This document shows positions 39,504-46,748 of a stretch of DNA of 46,748 nt, piece after piece (the stretch's first letter is position 1; every line of letters starts with the position of its first letter). Below the pieces are notes generated by a model, which was given only the letters and a program-made list of their open reading frames with translations, was not told the origin of the DNA and did not search any database. The position numbers and the translations under genes were made by a program. The stretch lies in NCBI GenBank assembly GCA_025355995.1, contig JANXYQ010000070.1, positions 1 through 46,748 of the forward strand, given 5' to 3'. Source of the stretch: Spirochaetaceae bacterium. GTDB lineage: Bacteria; Spirochaetota; Spirochaetia; Treponematales; Rectinemataceae.

Positions 39504-41327
39504 TCACGAGGCCGGATACGCTATCAGTACGCGAGTTCCCTCTCCGGGCGCGCTCTCGATGGCGATCGAGGCCTCGGAACCGTAGTACATCCTGATCCGC
39601 GCGATCGCGTTGCGAATTCCGATATGGCCCTTCCTGCCCTTGTCCGGGAGGCCGCCCCCCAGGATCTCTCGGAGGCTGCCCTCGTCGATGCCCCTGCCGT
39701 TGTCCGCGATCTCGATCCGGATCCTGGATCCTTCCTTGCGGATCGAGACGGCCAATTCATGCCTCGCGTCGACTCCCCTGAAGCCGTGAACGATCGAATT
39801 CTCGACGAAAGGCTGGAAGAGCAGCTTGTGGGCATCGCAGCCGAGGGCCGCCGGATCGACGCCCAGGACGAACCCGAAGGCGTCCTTCAGCCTGGTCCGC
39901 TGCAACGACACGTATTTCTTGAGCCATTCGACTTCCCGGCGGATATCGACGAGCCCGTTGCTGTCGTCGATGCCGTATCGCAGGATGTCCGCGAGTGCGC
40001 CGATCGCGCCGCTGATCTCGAATTCCTCCCTGTCGATCGCCATCCAGTTGATCGTATCCAGGGTATTGTAGAGGAAATGCGGATTGACCTGCGCCTCGAG
40101 CGCCGCGATCTCCGCGTCCCTTTGCTTCGTCGAGGCGGCCTGCACCTCGCGGATCAATCCCGCTATCTTCTCGATCATGGTATTGAAATTCGCCGCGATC
40201 TCCTCGATTTCGAGCGGCATCGCCTCGTCGCTCTCAATCCTGGCGGTCAGCTCCCCTCCCGCGGCCGCGTTCATGGCGGCCACGACCGCGCCGATCGAAC
40301 GCGTGAGCCGCCCCGTGATCAGGAAGATGATGGCGAACAGGACGACGACCGACGCCAGGATCACGAGGATCGAGGCCCTCGCTTGAGCGGATATCTCCTG
40401 GTACATGACGCTCTGGTTGCGCGCCGCGATTATGCTCCAGCCTGATTTTTCCTCGCTCAATTCGTAGATCGAGTTTTTTTTCGCGTCGAGGGCGCCTGCT
40501 CCCCAGATCATCCTCTTGATTCCCTCGCGTCGCCCGGCGGGATCGGAGGGAAGGTCCACCTTCTTCCCGACGAACGACTTGTCGGGGTAGGATACGATTG
40601 TGCCGTCGCCCGCGACGATGAAGGTCGAGTCCTCAGTGGTGCCGCCCGAGCCTTTATCCAGCCGCTCGTCGCAGATCTCCCCGAGCATCCTCTCGTCGAT
40701 CGAGAGGATGATCACTCCGTTCTTCCTCCAGATATTCTTGTAATCGATGAACCGGTGCCCCAGGTGAAAGAGGTAATGCTTCTTCGCCGTGTAATAGGAA
40801 GCGAGTTGCGAGGGAAACACGCGAGTCGCGTTCCCGGAGATCACTTCCCGGAAGAGCGCGGCCGGCTGGCCTCCCGCGATGTCCAGCCAGGAGGTCATCG
40901 TGTTGTAGCCCGTCAGGAGATCGTCGAATACCATCCTCCCGCTGCTGGTGAGGACCGTTATCGATTGCACGTAGGGCATGGCGTACATATAGGCATGCAG
41001 GGATCGGCGGAGCTGGCCCGAGATGAATTCCGCGTTCTCCCCGCCGTTCAGCTCGTCGACCAATCCTATGAGGTGATCGTCCGTATACATCTGCGAAAGG
41101 AGGTCCTCGTAGAAATCCAGGTTCGTCCGGATGATCTTGCGGGTCTGCACGAGATTGATGTTTTCCAGGGCGTCGATCTTCTTCTGCAGCTTCCCGGCGA
41201 TATTATAGTAGGAAAAAATCTGTATCAGGATCACCGGTATGATCGAAAGCAGGCAGAACGAGACTATCAGGCGATATTTGAAACTCCGCTTGGCCGAAGG
41301 GAATCGCGCTGGGGAACGAATCTTCAT
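39504..41327 (-). CDS. YesM-type sensor histidine kinase
   Basis: This 607-residue membrane kinase has a first transmembrane helix near residues 18-40, an extracellular dCache-like sensor region (about 41-315) and a second helix near 318-338. A HAMP domain (about 338-392) precedes the His_kinase motif with His417 in EAQVNPHFLYNTLDTINW. The HATPase domain has LLFQPFVENSIVHGF and IADNGRGIDEG. It forms the canonical pair with the YesN-like gene 18 bases downstream. The start ATG at 41325-41327 lacks a strong ribosome site. It follows the OYE-like gene by 67 bases and could be transcribed with it or separately. Confidence 0.93.
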   Translation of the reverse strand: MKIRSPARFPSAKRSFKYRLIVSFCLLSIIPVILIQIFSYYNIAGKLQKKIDALENINLVQTRKIIRTNLDFYEDLLSQMYTDDHLIGLVDELNGGENAEFISGQLRRSLHAYMYAMPYVQSITVLTSSGRMVFDDLLTGYNTMTSWLDIAGGQPAALFREVISGNATRVFPSQLASYYTAKKHYLFHLGHRFIDYKNIWRKNGVIILSIDERMLGEICDERLDKGSGGTTEDSTFIVAGDGTIVSYPDKSFVGKKVDLPSDPAGRREGIKRMIWGAGALDAKKNSIYELSEEKSGWSIIAARNQSVMYQEISAQARASILVILASVVVLFAIIFLITGRLTRSIGAVVAAMNAAAGGELTARIESDEAMPLEIEEIAANFNTMIEKIAGLIREVQAASTKQRDAEIAALEAQVNPHFLYNTLDTINWMAIDREEFEISGAIGALADILRYGIDDSNGLVDIRREVEWLKKYVSLQRTRLKDAFGFVLGVDPAALGCDAHKLLFQPFVENSIVHGFRGVDARHELAVSIRKEGSRIRIEIADNGRGIDEGSLREILGGGLPDKGRKGHIGIRNAIARIRMYYGSEASIAIESAPGEGTRVLIAYPAS

Positions 41328-41394
41328 CGCGGCTTACAGTATGCCATCGCCGGATAAAACGCAAGAAAAAGATCGTCCGGCGGCTGGTCGATAG

Positions 41395-43407
41395 CTACAG
41401 CGCTTTCCCGATGGCGTAGCCCGAGGCGACAGCCTCCATGACGCTGCCGGGCAGCCGGCCGTCGCCGATCTCGTAGACCTCGGCGACCTTGCCCGCGAGC
41501 CGGGAGGCGAGGGCCCGGTTCGGCCCGTCGCCGACGGCGATGAGCACCGTATCGGCGGGAAGCTCCTCGCGAGCGCCGTCGGCCGACTCGACGACGACGC
41601 TGCGCCTCCTAATTTCCACGCAGCGCCGCGAGGTCAGGGCCGCGACCCTCAATCTCTCGATGTGGCCGAGCAGGATCGTCCTGCTCGTCGCCACCATGCC
41701 GACGGCAAGCGAATCGAGCATCTCGACTATGGTCACGCGCTTGCCCTTCCCGGCGAGGAACTGCGCGGCCTCGCAGCCGACCGCGCCCCCGCCGACGATG
41801 ACGACCCTCCTGCCGACGCGGGCTCCCTCCAGGGCGACCTTCGCGTTCAAGACGATCGGCGCGTCGAAGCCTGGGATGGGCAGGCGCGCGGGCGATGCGC
41901 CGGTGGCGCAGACGACCGCGTCGGCCCGGGCCGCGAGCGCCATCTCCGCGGTCAATTCCGAGCCGAGGACGACCTTCACGCCCGCGCGCCGCGCCTGTCT
42001 TCCCAGATAGCCGATGAGCGGCGCGAGATTGCCCTTGTCGGGAGGGACGATCGCGACGCGCAGCAGCCCGCCCAGGGCCTCCTCCCTCTCGTAGAGCGTG
42101 ACCTCGTGCCCACGCAGGGCGGCGATCCGTGCCGCCTCCACTCCGGCGGGCCCTCCTCCGGCGACGAGCACCGTCTTCTTTCGTCCGGCCGGAGGGAGGG
42201 CGTAGTCGTTGTCCCCCTTGCCCAGCACGGCGTTGCCCGAGCAGGCGATGCGCTCGTCGCGCTGCAGCTGGCCGTCCGTACATTTCCCGCAGCCGATGCA
42301 GGGACGCGCGTCCTCGTAGGTCCCGTCGGCGATCATGCGCGGAAGGTCCGGTTGCGCGAGCAGGGCGCGTCCCATGAAGATGAACTCCGCCCTGCCGCGC
42401 GCGAGGGCCCTCTCCGCGAGGGCGGGGTCGAAGGTCCTTCCGCCCGCGATGAGGGGGAGGGTGAGCGCCTTCTCCCCGAGGAAGAAGCCGGGCCGCTTGC
42501 CCCCGCGGGCGATGCGGGCCAGCTTCATCAGGCGCACGATGGGAAAGGTGAGACCCTTCGCCTGGCCGCTGTCGGGCACGTCGCGCCTGCCCGGGTTCGT
42601 GCTCCAGGCGCCAGCCAGGACCTCGATGGCGTCGACGCCCGCTTCCTGCAGGAGCCGGCAGGCGAGGAGCCCGTCCTTCAGGGATATCCCGCCGAACTCG
42701 CCGATCTCCAGCACGCTGAGCTTGTACAGCAGGGGGAAGGAGGGCCCGGTTTTCCCGCGGATCTTCCGGGCTATGTTGAGGGCGAAGCGCGCGCGGTTGG
42801 CCGCGTCGCCGCCGTATTCGTCGGTGCGGACGTTCGCCGTCTTGGAGAGGAACTGCTCGACGAGGTAGTAACCCGTCGCGTGCACCTCCACCCCGTCGAA
42901 GCCCGCTCTCTGCGCCCGCAGGGCCGCCTCCGCGTACTTGTCCTCGATGGCGCGGATCTCGGCCCGCGAAAGGGCTCGCGGCTCCTCCCCCTCGAAGCCG
43001 ACGATGAAGTCGTAGGGCTTCTTGACGGCGGAAGGGCCGACCGGCTGCTCGCCGACGTTCTTCCTCTTGGCTCCCCGGCCCGTGTGGCTGATCTCGAGGA
43101 CGCACTTGGCGCCGTGAGAGTGGATGGCGTCGACGAGCCTCCGGAAGCCGGGAATGTATTTGTCGTCGTCGATCGCGAGCATGCGCGAGGTGTTAAGCCC
43201 CAGCGGGGCGTCGACGCAGGTGACCTCGACGACGATGAGTCCGACCCCGCCCTTGGCGCGCTCGGCGTAGTGATTCACGATCGCGTCGTTGACGAAGCCG
43301 CCCTCCGCCATGTTCACTCCCATGGCGGGCATGACGATCCTGTTGCGGAGCCTCATGCCGGCGATCGACCCGGGGGACAGGAGATGGGGGAACGCGGCGG
43401 CTTTCAC
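41395..43407 (-). CDS. OYE-family NADH:flavin oxidoreductase with Fe-S and FAD/NAD(P) domains
   Basis: This 670-residue protein has the domain order of 2,4-dienoyl-CoA reductase FadH, BaiCD/BaiH and trimethylamine dehydrogenase. An FMN-binding TIM barrel (about 1-360; HATGYYLVEQFLS, RTDEYGGD) is followed by a 4Fe-4S site (Cys370, 373, 376, 389) and an FAD domain from VLVAGGGPAGVEAARI (about 414). A nested NAD(P) domain begins VVIVGGGAVGCEAAQFL. The Cys spacing is C-x2-C-x2-C-x12-C instead of the usual C-x2-C-x3-C-x11-C. The start is GTG at 43405-43407 with AAGGAG 7 bases upstream. It reduces activated C=C bonds, for example in enoates, steroids or phenylpropenoids. It lies between glycosidase and two-component genes, hinting at reduction of an aglycone. 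Confidence 0.9.
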   Translation of the reverse strand: MKAAAFPHLLSPGSIAGMRLRNRIVMPAMGVNMAEGGFVNDAIVNHYAERAKGGVGLIVVEVTCVDAPLGLNTSRMLAIDDDKYIPGFRRLVDAIHSHGAKCVLEISHTGRGAKRKNVGEQPVGPSAVKKPYDFIVGFEGEEPRALSRAEIRAIEDKYAEAALRAQRAGFDGVEVHATGYYLVEQFLSKTANVRTDEYGGDAANRARFALNIARKIRGKTGPSFPLLYKLSVLEIGEFGGISLKDGLLACRLLQEAGVDAIEVLAGAWSTNPGRRDVPDSGQAKGLTFPIVRLMKLARIARGGKRPGFFLGEKALTLPLIAGGRTFDPALAERALARGRAEFIFMGRALLAQPDLPRMIADGTYEDARPCIGCGKCTDGQLQRDERIACSGNAVLGKGDNDYALPPAGRKKTVLVAGGGPAGVEAARIAALRGHEVTLYEREEALGGLLRVAIVPPDKGNLAPLIGYLGRQARRAGVKVVLGSELTAEMALAARADAVVCATGASPARLPIPGFDAPIVLNAKVALEGARVGRRVVIVGGGAVGCEAAQFLAGKGKRVTIVEMLDSLAVGMVATSRTILLGHIERLRVAALTSRRCVEIRRRSVVVESADGAREELPADTVLIAVGDGPNRALASRLAGKVAEVYEIGDGRLPGSVMEAVASGYAIGKAL

Positions 43408-43427
43408 GATCAGGCTCCTTCGGCGGT

Positions 43428-43859
43428 CTACTTCCTCCGCACGGCTTCGATCTCCTCCGCCCCGTAGGTTCGGGTGGAGAAGGACCAGGCCATCGCGTCC
43501 TTGCCAGCGAAGCGAAGCGCGACTTTCGTGCCGGGGTCGAAGCCCGGCGCGGCGTCCGAGGGGCGCAGGATTCCGGGAACGCCGGCGAATTTTTCGAACC
43601 CCAGCGCGAGGACGGCCCCTTCCAGTCTATAGCTTCCGGATCCGCTTATGTCGATGCGTCTCCCGCCCATATCCGTCTGGCCGAGTATGGACCACTTCAG
43701 GGAGGAGTCGGCGGCGAAGCTCCATTCCCAATTCATGCCGGCCAGCTGGAATTCCCAGGTTCCTATGAGCAGGCTCGCGGGGCTGGGCTTGGGCGAGCAG
43801 GAGCACGCGATGGACAGGGCCAGGGTGCAGAATGCAAGGCGGGCTATCTTCGCCGGCAT
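43428..43859 (-). CDS. Small lipocalin-like lipoprotein, function unknown
   Basis: This 143-residue protein has a signal peptide ending in the lipobox LSIAC (Cys about 19). The mature part starts SCSPKPSPASLLIGTWEFQLAG; the GTW motif and alternating hydrophobic strands resemble lipocalin-like or DUF4488-type beta barrels that begin with a G-T-W segment. I do not recognise a specific family. ATG at 43857-43859 is used, but a TTG at 43878-43880 would give a TTGA overlap with the GH2 stop and a 7-residue longer signal peptide. It sits between GH2 and OYE genes with 17- and 20-base gaps, so it is co-transcribed. It would be anchored to a membrane, possibly as a ligand carrier for the same substrate. 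Confidence 0.78.
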   Translation of the reverse strand: MPAKIARLAFCTLALSIACSCSPKPSPASLLIGTWEFQLAGMNWEWSFAADSSLKWSILGQTDMGGRRIDISGSGSYRLEGAVLALGFEKFAGVPGILRPSDAAPGFDPGTKVALRFAGKDAMAWSFSTRTYGAEEIEAVRRK

Positions 43860-43876
43860 GGCTTTTCGCGGTCCGT

Positions 43877-46330
43877 TCAAGGCCGAAGCTCCGCCCTGGC
43901 AGTCGGCAGCCCCTCCGCGGAGGCCTCCAACCAGGCAGGACCGGCGTGGTCGGCCGGGACGAGGGCGTAGGCGATAAGCCTGCCCTTGTAAGCCCGCCGG
44001 CGCGGCGCCGAATACTCCGAGCAGTCGGAGACGTCGCCGTTCTCCAGGCCCAGGAGCTTGATCCCTTCCGAAACCGCGACCCGCACCAGGGGACTCCCGG
44101 TAGGGCAGAGCCGGCCATCCTCGTCCACGACCTCGAGCTCCACCTGCGCGAGCCTGAAGGCGCCGCGATCGCCCGTCCGAGGGCCGCCCGCGGCCTCCGC
44201 GGAGGACGGCGCCTCCCATCGGCTCAGCCCCAGCCGCGCCATCGGCAGCGTGGATTCGATGGCGTCCGAGACGGCTTCCGTCCCCGCCCTTCCCCTGGCC
44301 TCGAGACGCCCCCTCTCGAAGGGGACTTCCCAGGCGACGTACTCGACCGAGGCTTCGCGCCTCTTCGCGCCGAGGCTCGCGCCGTTCAGGAAGAGCTCAG
44401 CGGAATCGAGGTTGGTATAGCAGAGGACGGAGGTCTCGGCCCCTCTGTCGTAGTTCCAGGATCGGGCCGCTTCCCAGGGCTCGATCTCGCGCCGCCGACC
44501 GCCCGAAGCCTCCGGCGTCAGGCAGGTCGCGAGGTAGAGCGCCGGCGCATCGTCCCACAGTATCTTCCGGCGATAGTACCCGGGCTTCTCGTTGCCCGCG
44601 GTATCGAGGATGCCGGCGCCTGAGCAGCGCACGGGCCAGCCCCGCGCCTCGCCGAGGAAGTCGATGCCGGTCCACAGGAACTGGCCGCTGATGTATCGGT
44701 TGTCCCTGACGGCCTCCCATGCGTCGAGGCGATGGCTGTTCTCGCTGCCGAGGATGGGGAGGCGGGGGAAGCGCGCGTGGTCCTCCTCGTAGAGCTGTTC
44801 CTTGTAATTATAGCCCGCGACGTCCAGGGAATCGAGGAAGCCGAGGATAGAGGACAATTCGGGGAAGGCCGCGGCGGCGAGCACGGGCCTCGTCGCGTCG
44901 CGCTCCTTGACGATGCGGACGAGCTGGGCCGCTAGGCCTGCGAGGCGCTCCATCCCGGGCTTGTCGGGATCGTACCGCTTCTCCTCCTCAGGCTTGTTCG
45001 CGTCGTTGTTGCCGGTCATTTCCTCGAAGAGGGGATAGACGTAGGGATCGTTGGGATAGTCGATCTCGTTGCCTATGCTCCACAGGATCACCGAGGGGTG
45101 GTTCCGGTCGCGGACGACGAGGTCGGCCAGGTCCCGCTCGTGCCATTGCGGGAAATCCTCGTAGTAGCCTTGGTGCACCGGCGGATAGACGTTGTGCCCC
45201 CGGTACCACTTGTTCTTGCAGCCCTCCCATTCGTCGAAGGCCTCGTCCATCACGTAGAAGCCCAGCTCGTCGCAGAGGTCGTAGAGCTCCGGCGCCTGGG
45301 GGTTGTGGCTGCAGCGCACCGCGTTGCAGCCGGCCGCCTTGAGCTTCGAGAGGCGCCGCCGCCAGACCTCGGGCCAGAAGGCGGCGCCGAGGGCGCCCGA
45401 ATCGTGGTGGAAGCAGACGCCCTTGAGCTTCTCGCCACGGCCGTTGACGAAGAATCCCTCATCCGGGTCGAAGCGAATCGAGCGTAGCCCGACGCTGACC
45501 GGCTTGGAGGCGAAGGAGGAGTCCCTGCCGCCGGCGCGGCTTCGAAGCTCCGTCGCGAGGCGGTAGAGGTTAGGCGAATCCGCCGACCATAGCCGCGGGG
45601 CCGGCACCGGGATGCTGAGCTCGAAGGAGACGGAGCTCCCGGCCGCGATCGCCATCGGCGGCGAAACCGCGACGAGGCGCTCGCCCTCCTCTCCGTCCAG
45701 CACGGCGCGGACGATGGCGCCCTCCGCCCCATGGGCTCCCGCGTTGACGGCCAGGCCCGAGATCGCGACCTCGGCCCCGCCGCCGGAAACCTCGGTTCGA
45801 ACGACGAGGCTGTCGCTTTCGATGAAAACCGGATCGTGCAGGTCTATGAATACCCTTCGGTAGAGGCCCGAGCCCGTGTACCAGCGGGAGTCCGCCAGAT
45901 CCTCGTGGGCGAGCTTCACGGCGACGAGATTGCGTCCCTTCCTCAGGCAATGCGTGATGTCGTACTTGAATCCGATGTAGCCGTTGGGCCTCTTCCCGAG
46001 GTAGGACCCGTTGACCCAGACCTGGGCGTTCTTGTAGGCGCCCTCAAAGGTTATGGAAGCCCGGATCCCGTCGCCATCGGCGCCACCGAAGACCGAAGAG
46101 TCGAACGCGGCGCGGTACCAGCCCGTGCCGCCGGGGAGGTAGCCGGTGCCGCTGGAATTCACCTCGGAGAAGGGCAGGGTCACGGCCCAGTCGTGGGGGA
46201 CGATCACGTCCTTCCAGCCGCCGTCGTCGAAGGAAGGAACCCAGGGGTCCGCGGAGAGGTCCTCGCGGCTCCCGAGGCCGTTTCGCCCTTCCAGGGCGAA
46301 TTTCCACTCTCGCAAGTAGACGGTTTTCAT
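43877..46330 (-). CDS. GH2 family beta-galactosidase/beta-glucuronidase-like glycosidase
   Basis: This 817-residue enzyme has the GH2 order: a jelly-roll sugar-binding domain (about 1-165; VPHDWAVTLPF, GTGWYRAAF), an immunoglobulin-like domain, and a TIM barrel (about 295-580) with acid/base Glu422 in WSIGNEIDYP and nucleophile Glu530 in ILGSENSHRLD. Further beta domains (about 620-817) include a GLENGDVSDCSEY segment like the C-terminal domains of BgaA-type beta-galactosidases. The start ATG at 46328-46330 begins at the conserved N-terminal strand; a short in-frame upstream extension runs into the promoter. No signal peptide is visible. It is divergent from a LacI gene with an operator between, so induction by the substrate sugar is likely. 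Galactosidase or glucuronidase specificity is not settled. Confidence 0.9.
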   Translation of the reverse strand: MKTVYLREWKFALEGRNGLGSREDLSADPWVPSFDDGGWKDVIVPHDWAVTLPFSEVNSSGTGYLPGGTGWYRAAFDSSVFGGADGDGIRASITFEGAYKNAQVWVNGSYLGKRPNGYIGFKYDITHCLRKGRNLVAVKLAHEDLADSRWYTGSGLYRRVFIDLHDPVFIESDSLVVRTEVSGGGAEVAISGLAVNAGAHGAEGAIVRAVLDGEEGERLVAVSPPMAIAAGSSVSFELSIPVPAPRLWSADSPNLYRLATELRSRAGGRDSSFASKPVSVGLRSIRFDPDEGFFVNGRGEKLKGVCFHHDSGALGAAFWPEVWRRRLSKLKAAGCNAVRCSHNPQAPELYDLCDELGFYVMDEAFDEWEGCKNKWYRGHNVYPPVHQGYYEDFPQWHERDLADLVVRDRNHPSVILWSIGNEIDYPNDPYVYPLFEEMTGNNDANKPEEEKRYDPDKPGMERLAGLAAQLVRIVKERDATRPVLAAAAFPELSSILGFLDSLDVAGYNYKEQLYEEDHARFPRLPILGSENSHRLDAWEAVRDNRYISGQFLWTGIDFLGEARGWPVRCSGAGILDTAGNEKPGYYRRKILWDDAPALYLATCLTPEASGGRRREIEPWEAARSWNYDRGAETSVLCYTNLDSAELFLNGASLGAKRREASVEYVAWEVPFERGRLEARGRAGTEAVSDAIESTLPMARLGLSRWEAPSSAEAAGGPRTGDRGAFRLAQVELEVVDEDGRLCPTGSPLVRVAVSEGIKLLGLENGDVSDCSEYSAPRRRAYKGRLIAYALVPADHAGPAWLEASAEGLPTARAELRP

Positions 46331-46349
46331 AGACCCTCCATGGATGGAT

Positions 46350-46377
46350 GCTATAGGCGCCTGCAATTTCCTGTCAA
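46350..46377 (-). promoter_or_regulatory. Promoter of the GH2 operon
   Basis: On the minus strand a perfect TTGACA (46377-46372) and TATAGC (46355-46350) are 16 bases apart, about 20 bases before the GH2 start. The LacI-type operator lies 6 bases upstream of the -35 box. Confidence 0.58.
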
Positions 46378-46383
46378 GCAAAA

Positions 46384-46397
46384 TGAAACCGATTTCA
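46384..46397. promoter_or_regulatory. LacI-type operator
   Basis: TGAAACCGATTTCA is a quasi-palindrome with TGAAA/TTTCA arms and a central CG, the classical layout for LacI/GalR regulators. Only positions 6 and 9 break symmetry. It lies in the divergent GH2-LacI promoter region, where it can affect both directions. Confidence 0.65.
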
Positions 46398-46406
46398 AGT
46401 TGAGAC

Positions 46407-46435
46407 TTGCAGAATCCTCCAAACCGTGCTTATCA
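46407..46435 (+). promoter_or_regulatory. Candidate promoter of the LacI gene
   Basis: TTGCAG at 46407-46412 and TTATCA at 46430-46435 are 17 bases apart, ending 9 bases before the LacI ATG. That is very close to the start and would give an almost leaderless message, so the assignment is tentative. Confidence 0.3.
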
Positions 46436-46444
46436 TGAGGCACT

Positions 46445-46748
46445 ATGGCGGAGCAGGAAGTCACCATTTACGACATCGCGAAGGAAGCCGGTGTATCTCC
46501 CGCCACGGTTTCGAGGGTCCTCACCAACAACGCCCGGGTCAGCGAGAACAAGCGAGCTCGGGTCGAGGAAGTCATCCGCAAGCACGACTTCAGGCCGAAC
46601 GCCGTCGCCCGGGGCTTGAGCACCTCGACGCGCCTCCTCGGCCTGATGACCGCCGATATCCGCAACCCCTATTACGCGACGCTCGCCGTGGAGTGCGAGA
46701 AGGCCGCCACCGAGCGCGGCTACACGGTGCTGCTCTGCAACATGCTCG
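46445..46748 (+). CDS. LacI/GalR-family transcriptional regulator, partial (3' end outside window)
   Basis: About 101 codons are visible. The N-terminal LacI helix-turn-helix reads VTIYDIAKEAGVSPATVSRVL (residues 6-26), followed by the hinge helix FRPNAVARGLSTSTRLLGL. The ligand domain then begins with DIRNPYYATLAVECEKAATERGYTVLL. The ATG at 46445 is preceded by GAGG four bases upstream. It is divergent from the GH2 operon and a LacI-type operator lies between them, so it most likely represses or activates that operon and itself in response to the sugar released. The effector cannot be inferred from the part present. Confidence 0.93.
   Translation, partial: MAEQEVTIYDIAKEAGVSPATVSRVLTNNARVSENKRARVEEVIRKHDFRPNAVARGLSTSTRLLGLMTADIRNPYYATLAVECEKAATERGYTVLLCNML

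Noticed and set aside
38124-40445. Plus-strand open frame of about 770 codons opposite the YesN/YesM pair
   Set aside because: Both opposite genes have full catalytic motifs; the frame has no start site, domains or membrane segments of its own.
1-46748. tRNA, rRNA, CRISPR, insertion sequence or prophage features
   Set aside because: No cloverleaf, direct-repeat array, transposase, integrase or terminal inverted repeats could be recognised on reading the intergenic regions and coding frames.

Overview
The window is GC-rich DNA (roughly two-thirds G+C by eye) from an anaerobic, saccharolytic bacterium. A Spirochaetota member (Treponema/Spirochaeta relatives) is my best guess. It rests on the density of YesM/YesN two-component systems beside family-1 sugar ABC transporters, lipoproteins with relaxed spirochaete-like lipoboxes, a DUF5018-like lipoprotein, oxygen-sensitive Fe-S flavoproteins, and orphan REC-PAS-PAS kinases. 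No rRNA or tRNA gene is present to test it, and a Firmicutes-like anaerobe cannot be excluded. No tRNA, rRNA, CRISPR array, insertion sequence or phage gene was recognised. Every gap over 300 bases is filled by a gene or a recognisable gene remnant.

Region 1 (1-10321, all minus strand) reads as one long operon. In transcription order it holds a UROD-like protein, a divergent Gfo/Idh/MocA protein, a sugar-binding protein, two permeases, a YesN-type response regulator, a YesM-type kinase, two further Gfo/Idh/MocA oxidoreductases and the start of a GH105-like unsaturated-uronyl hydrolase. Many junctions are ATGA or GTGA overlaps. The same 34-bp bipartite element, with TGACA repeats 21 bp apart, lies before the UROD-like gene and before the binding-protein gene. 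The set looks like uptake and redox processing of an unusual glycoside or uronic oligosaccharide. Region 2 (10501-15533) begins with a ROK kinase fused to a GmhA-like SIS domain. Two wrecked genes follow (a kinase remnant and a quinone oxidoreductase pseudogene), then an esterase, a small SHOCT protein and an AT-richer lipoprotein gene broken by an in-frame TAA.

Region 3 (15658-20567, minus) is a MarR regulator, a heterodimeric multidrug-type ABC exporter with one degenerate ATP site, and a LigB-like dioxygenase. Region 4 (20720-27006) holds a secreted protein built of exact 14-residue repeats, a REC-PAS-PAS-HisKA_2 kinase and a decayed ferric-type ABC operon: the binding protein is 5'-truncated, the ATPase is intact and the permease has a deletion plus frameshift. 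Region 5 (27110-30863, plus) is hypB, a 901-residue multi-cluster flavoprotein, then hypA, with no hydrogenase genes in sight. This nickel-metallochaperone/flavoprotein cassette is the best candidate here for an undescribed system.

Region 6 (30877-41327, minus) is a second glycan locus: YesM/YesN, a sugar-binding protein, two permeases, a GH127 beta-L-arabinofuranosidase and a GH31 alpha-xylosidase-like enzyme, with a perfect 16-bp hairpin between the binding-protein and permease genes. Region 7 (41395-46748) has a GH2 enzyme, a small lipoprotein and an Old-Yellow-Enzyme-type Fe-S reductase on the minus strand, divergent from a LacI regulator whose likely operator sits in the shared promoter region.
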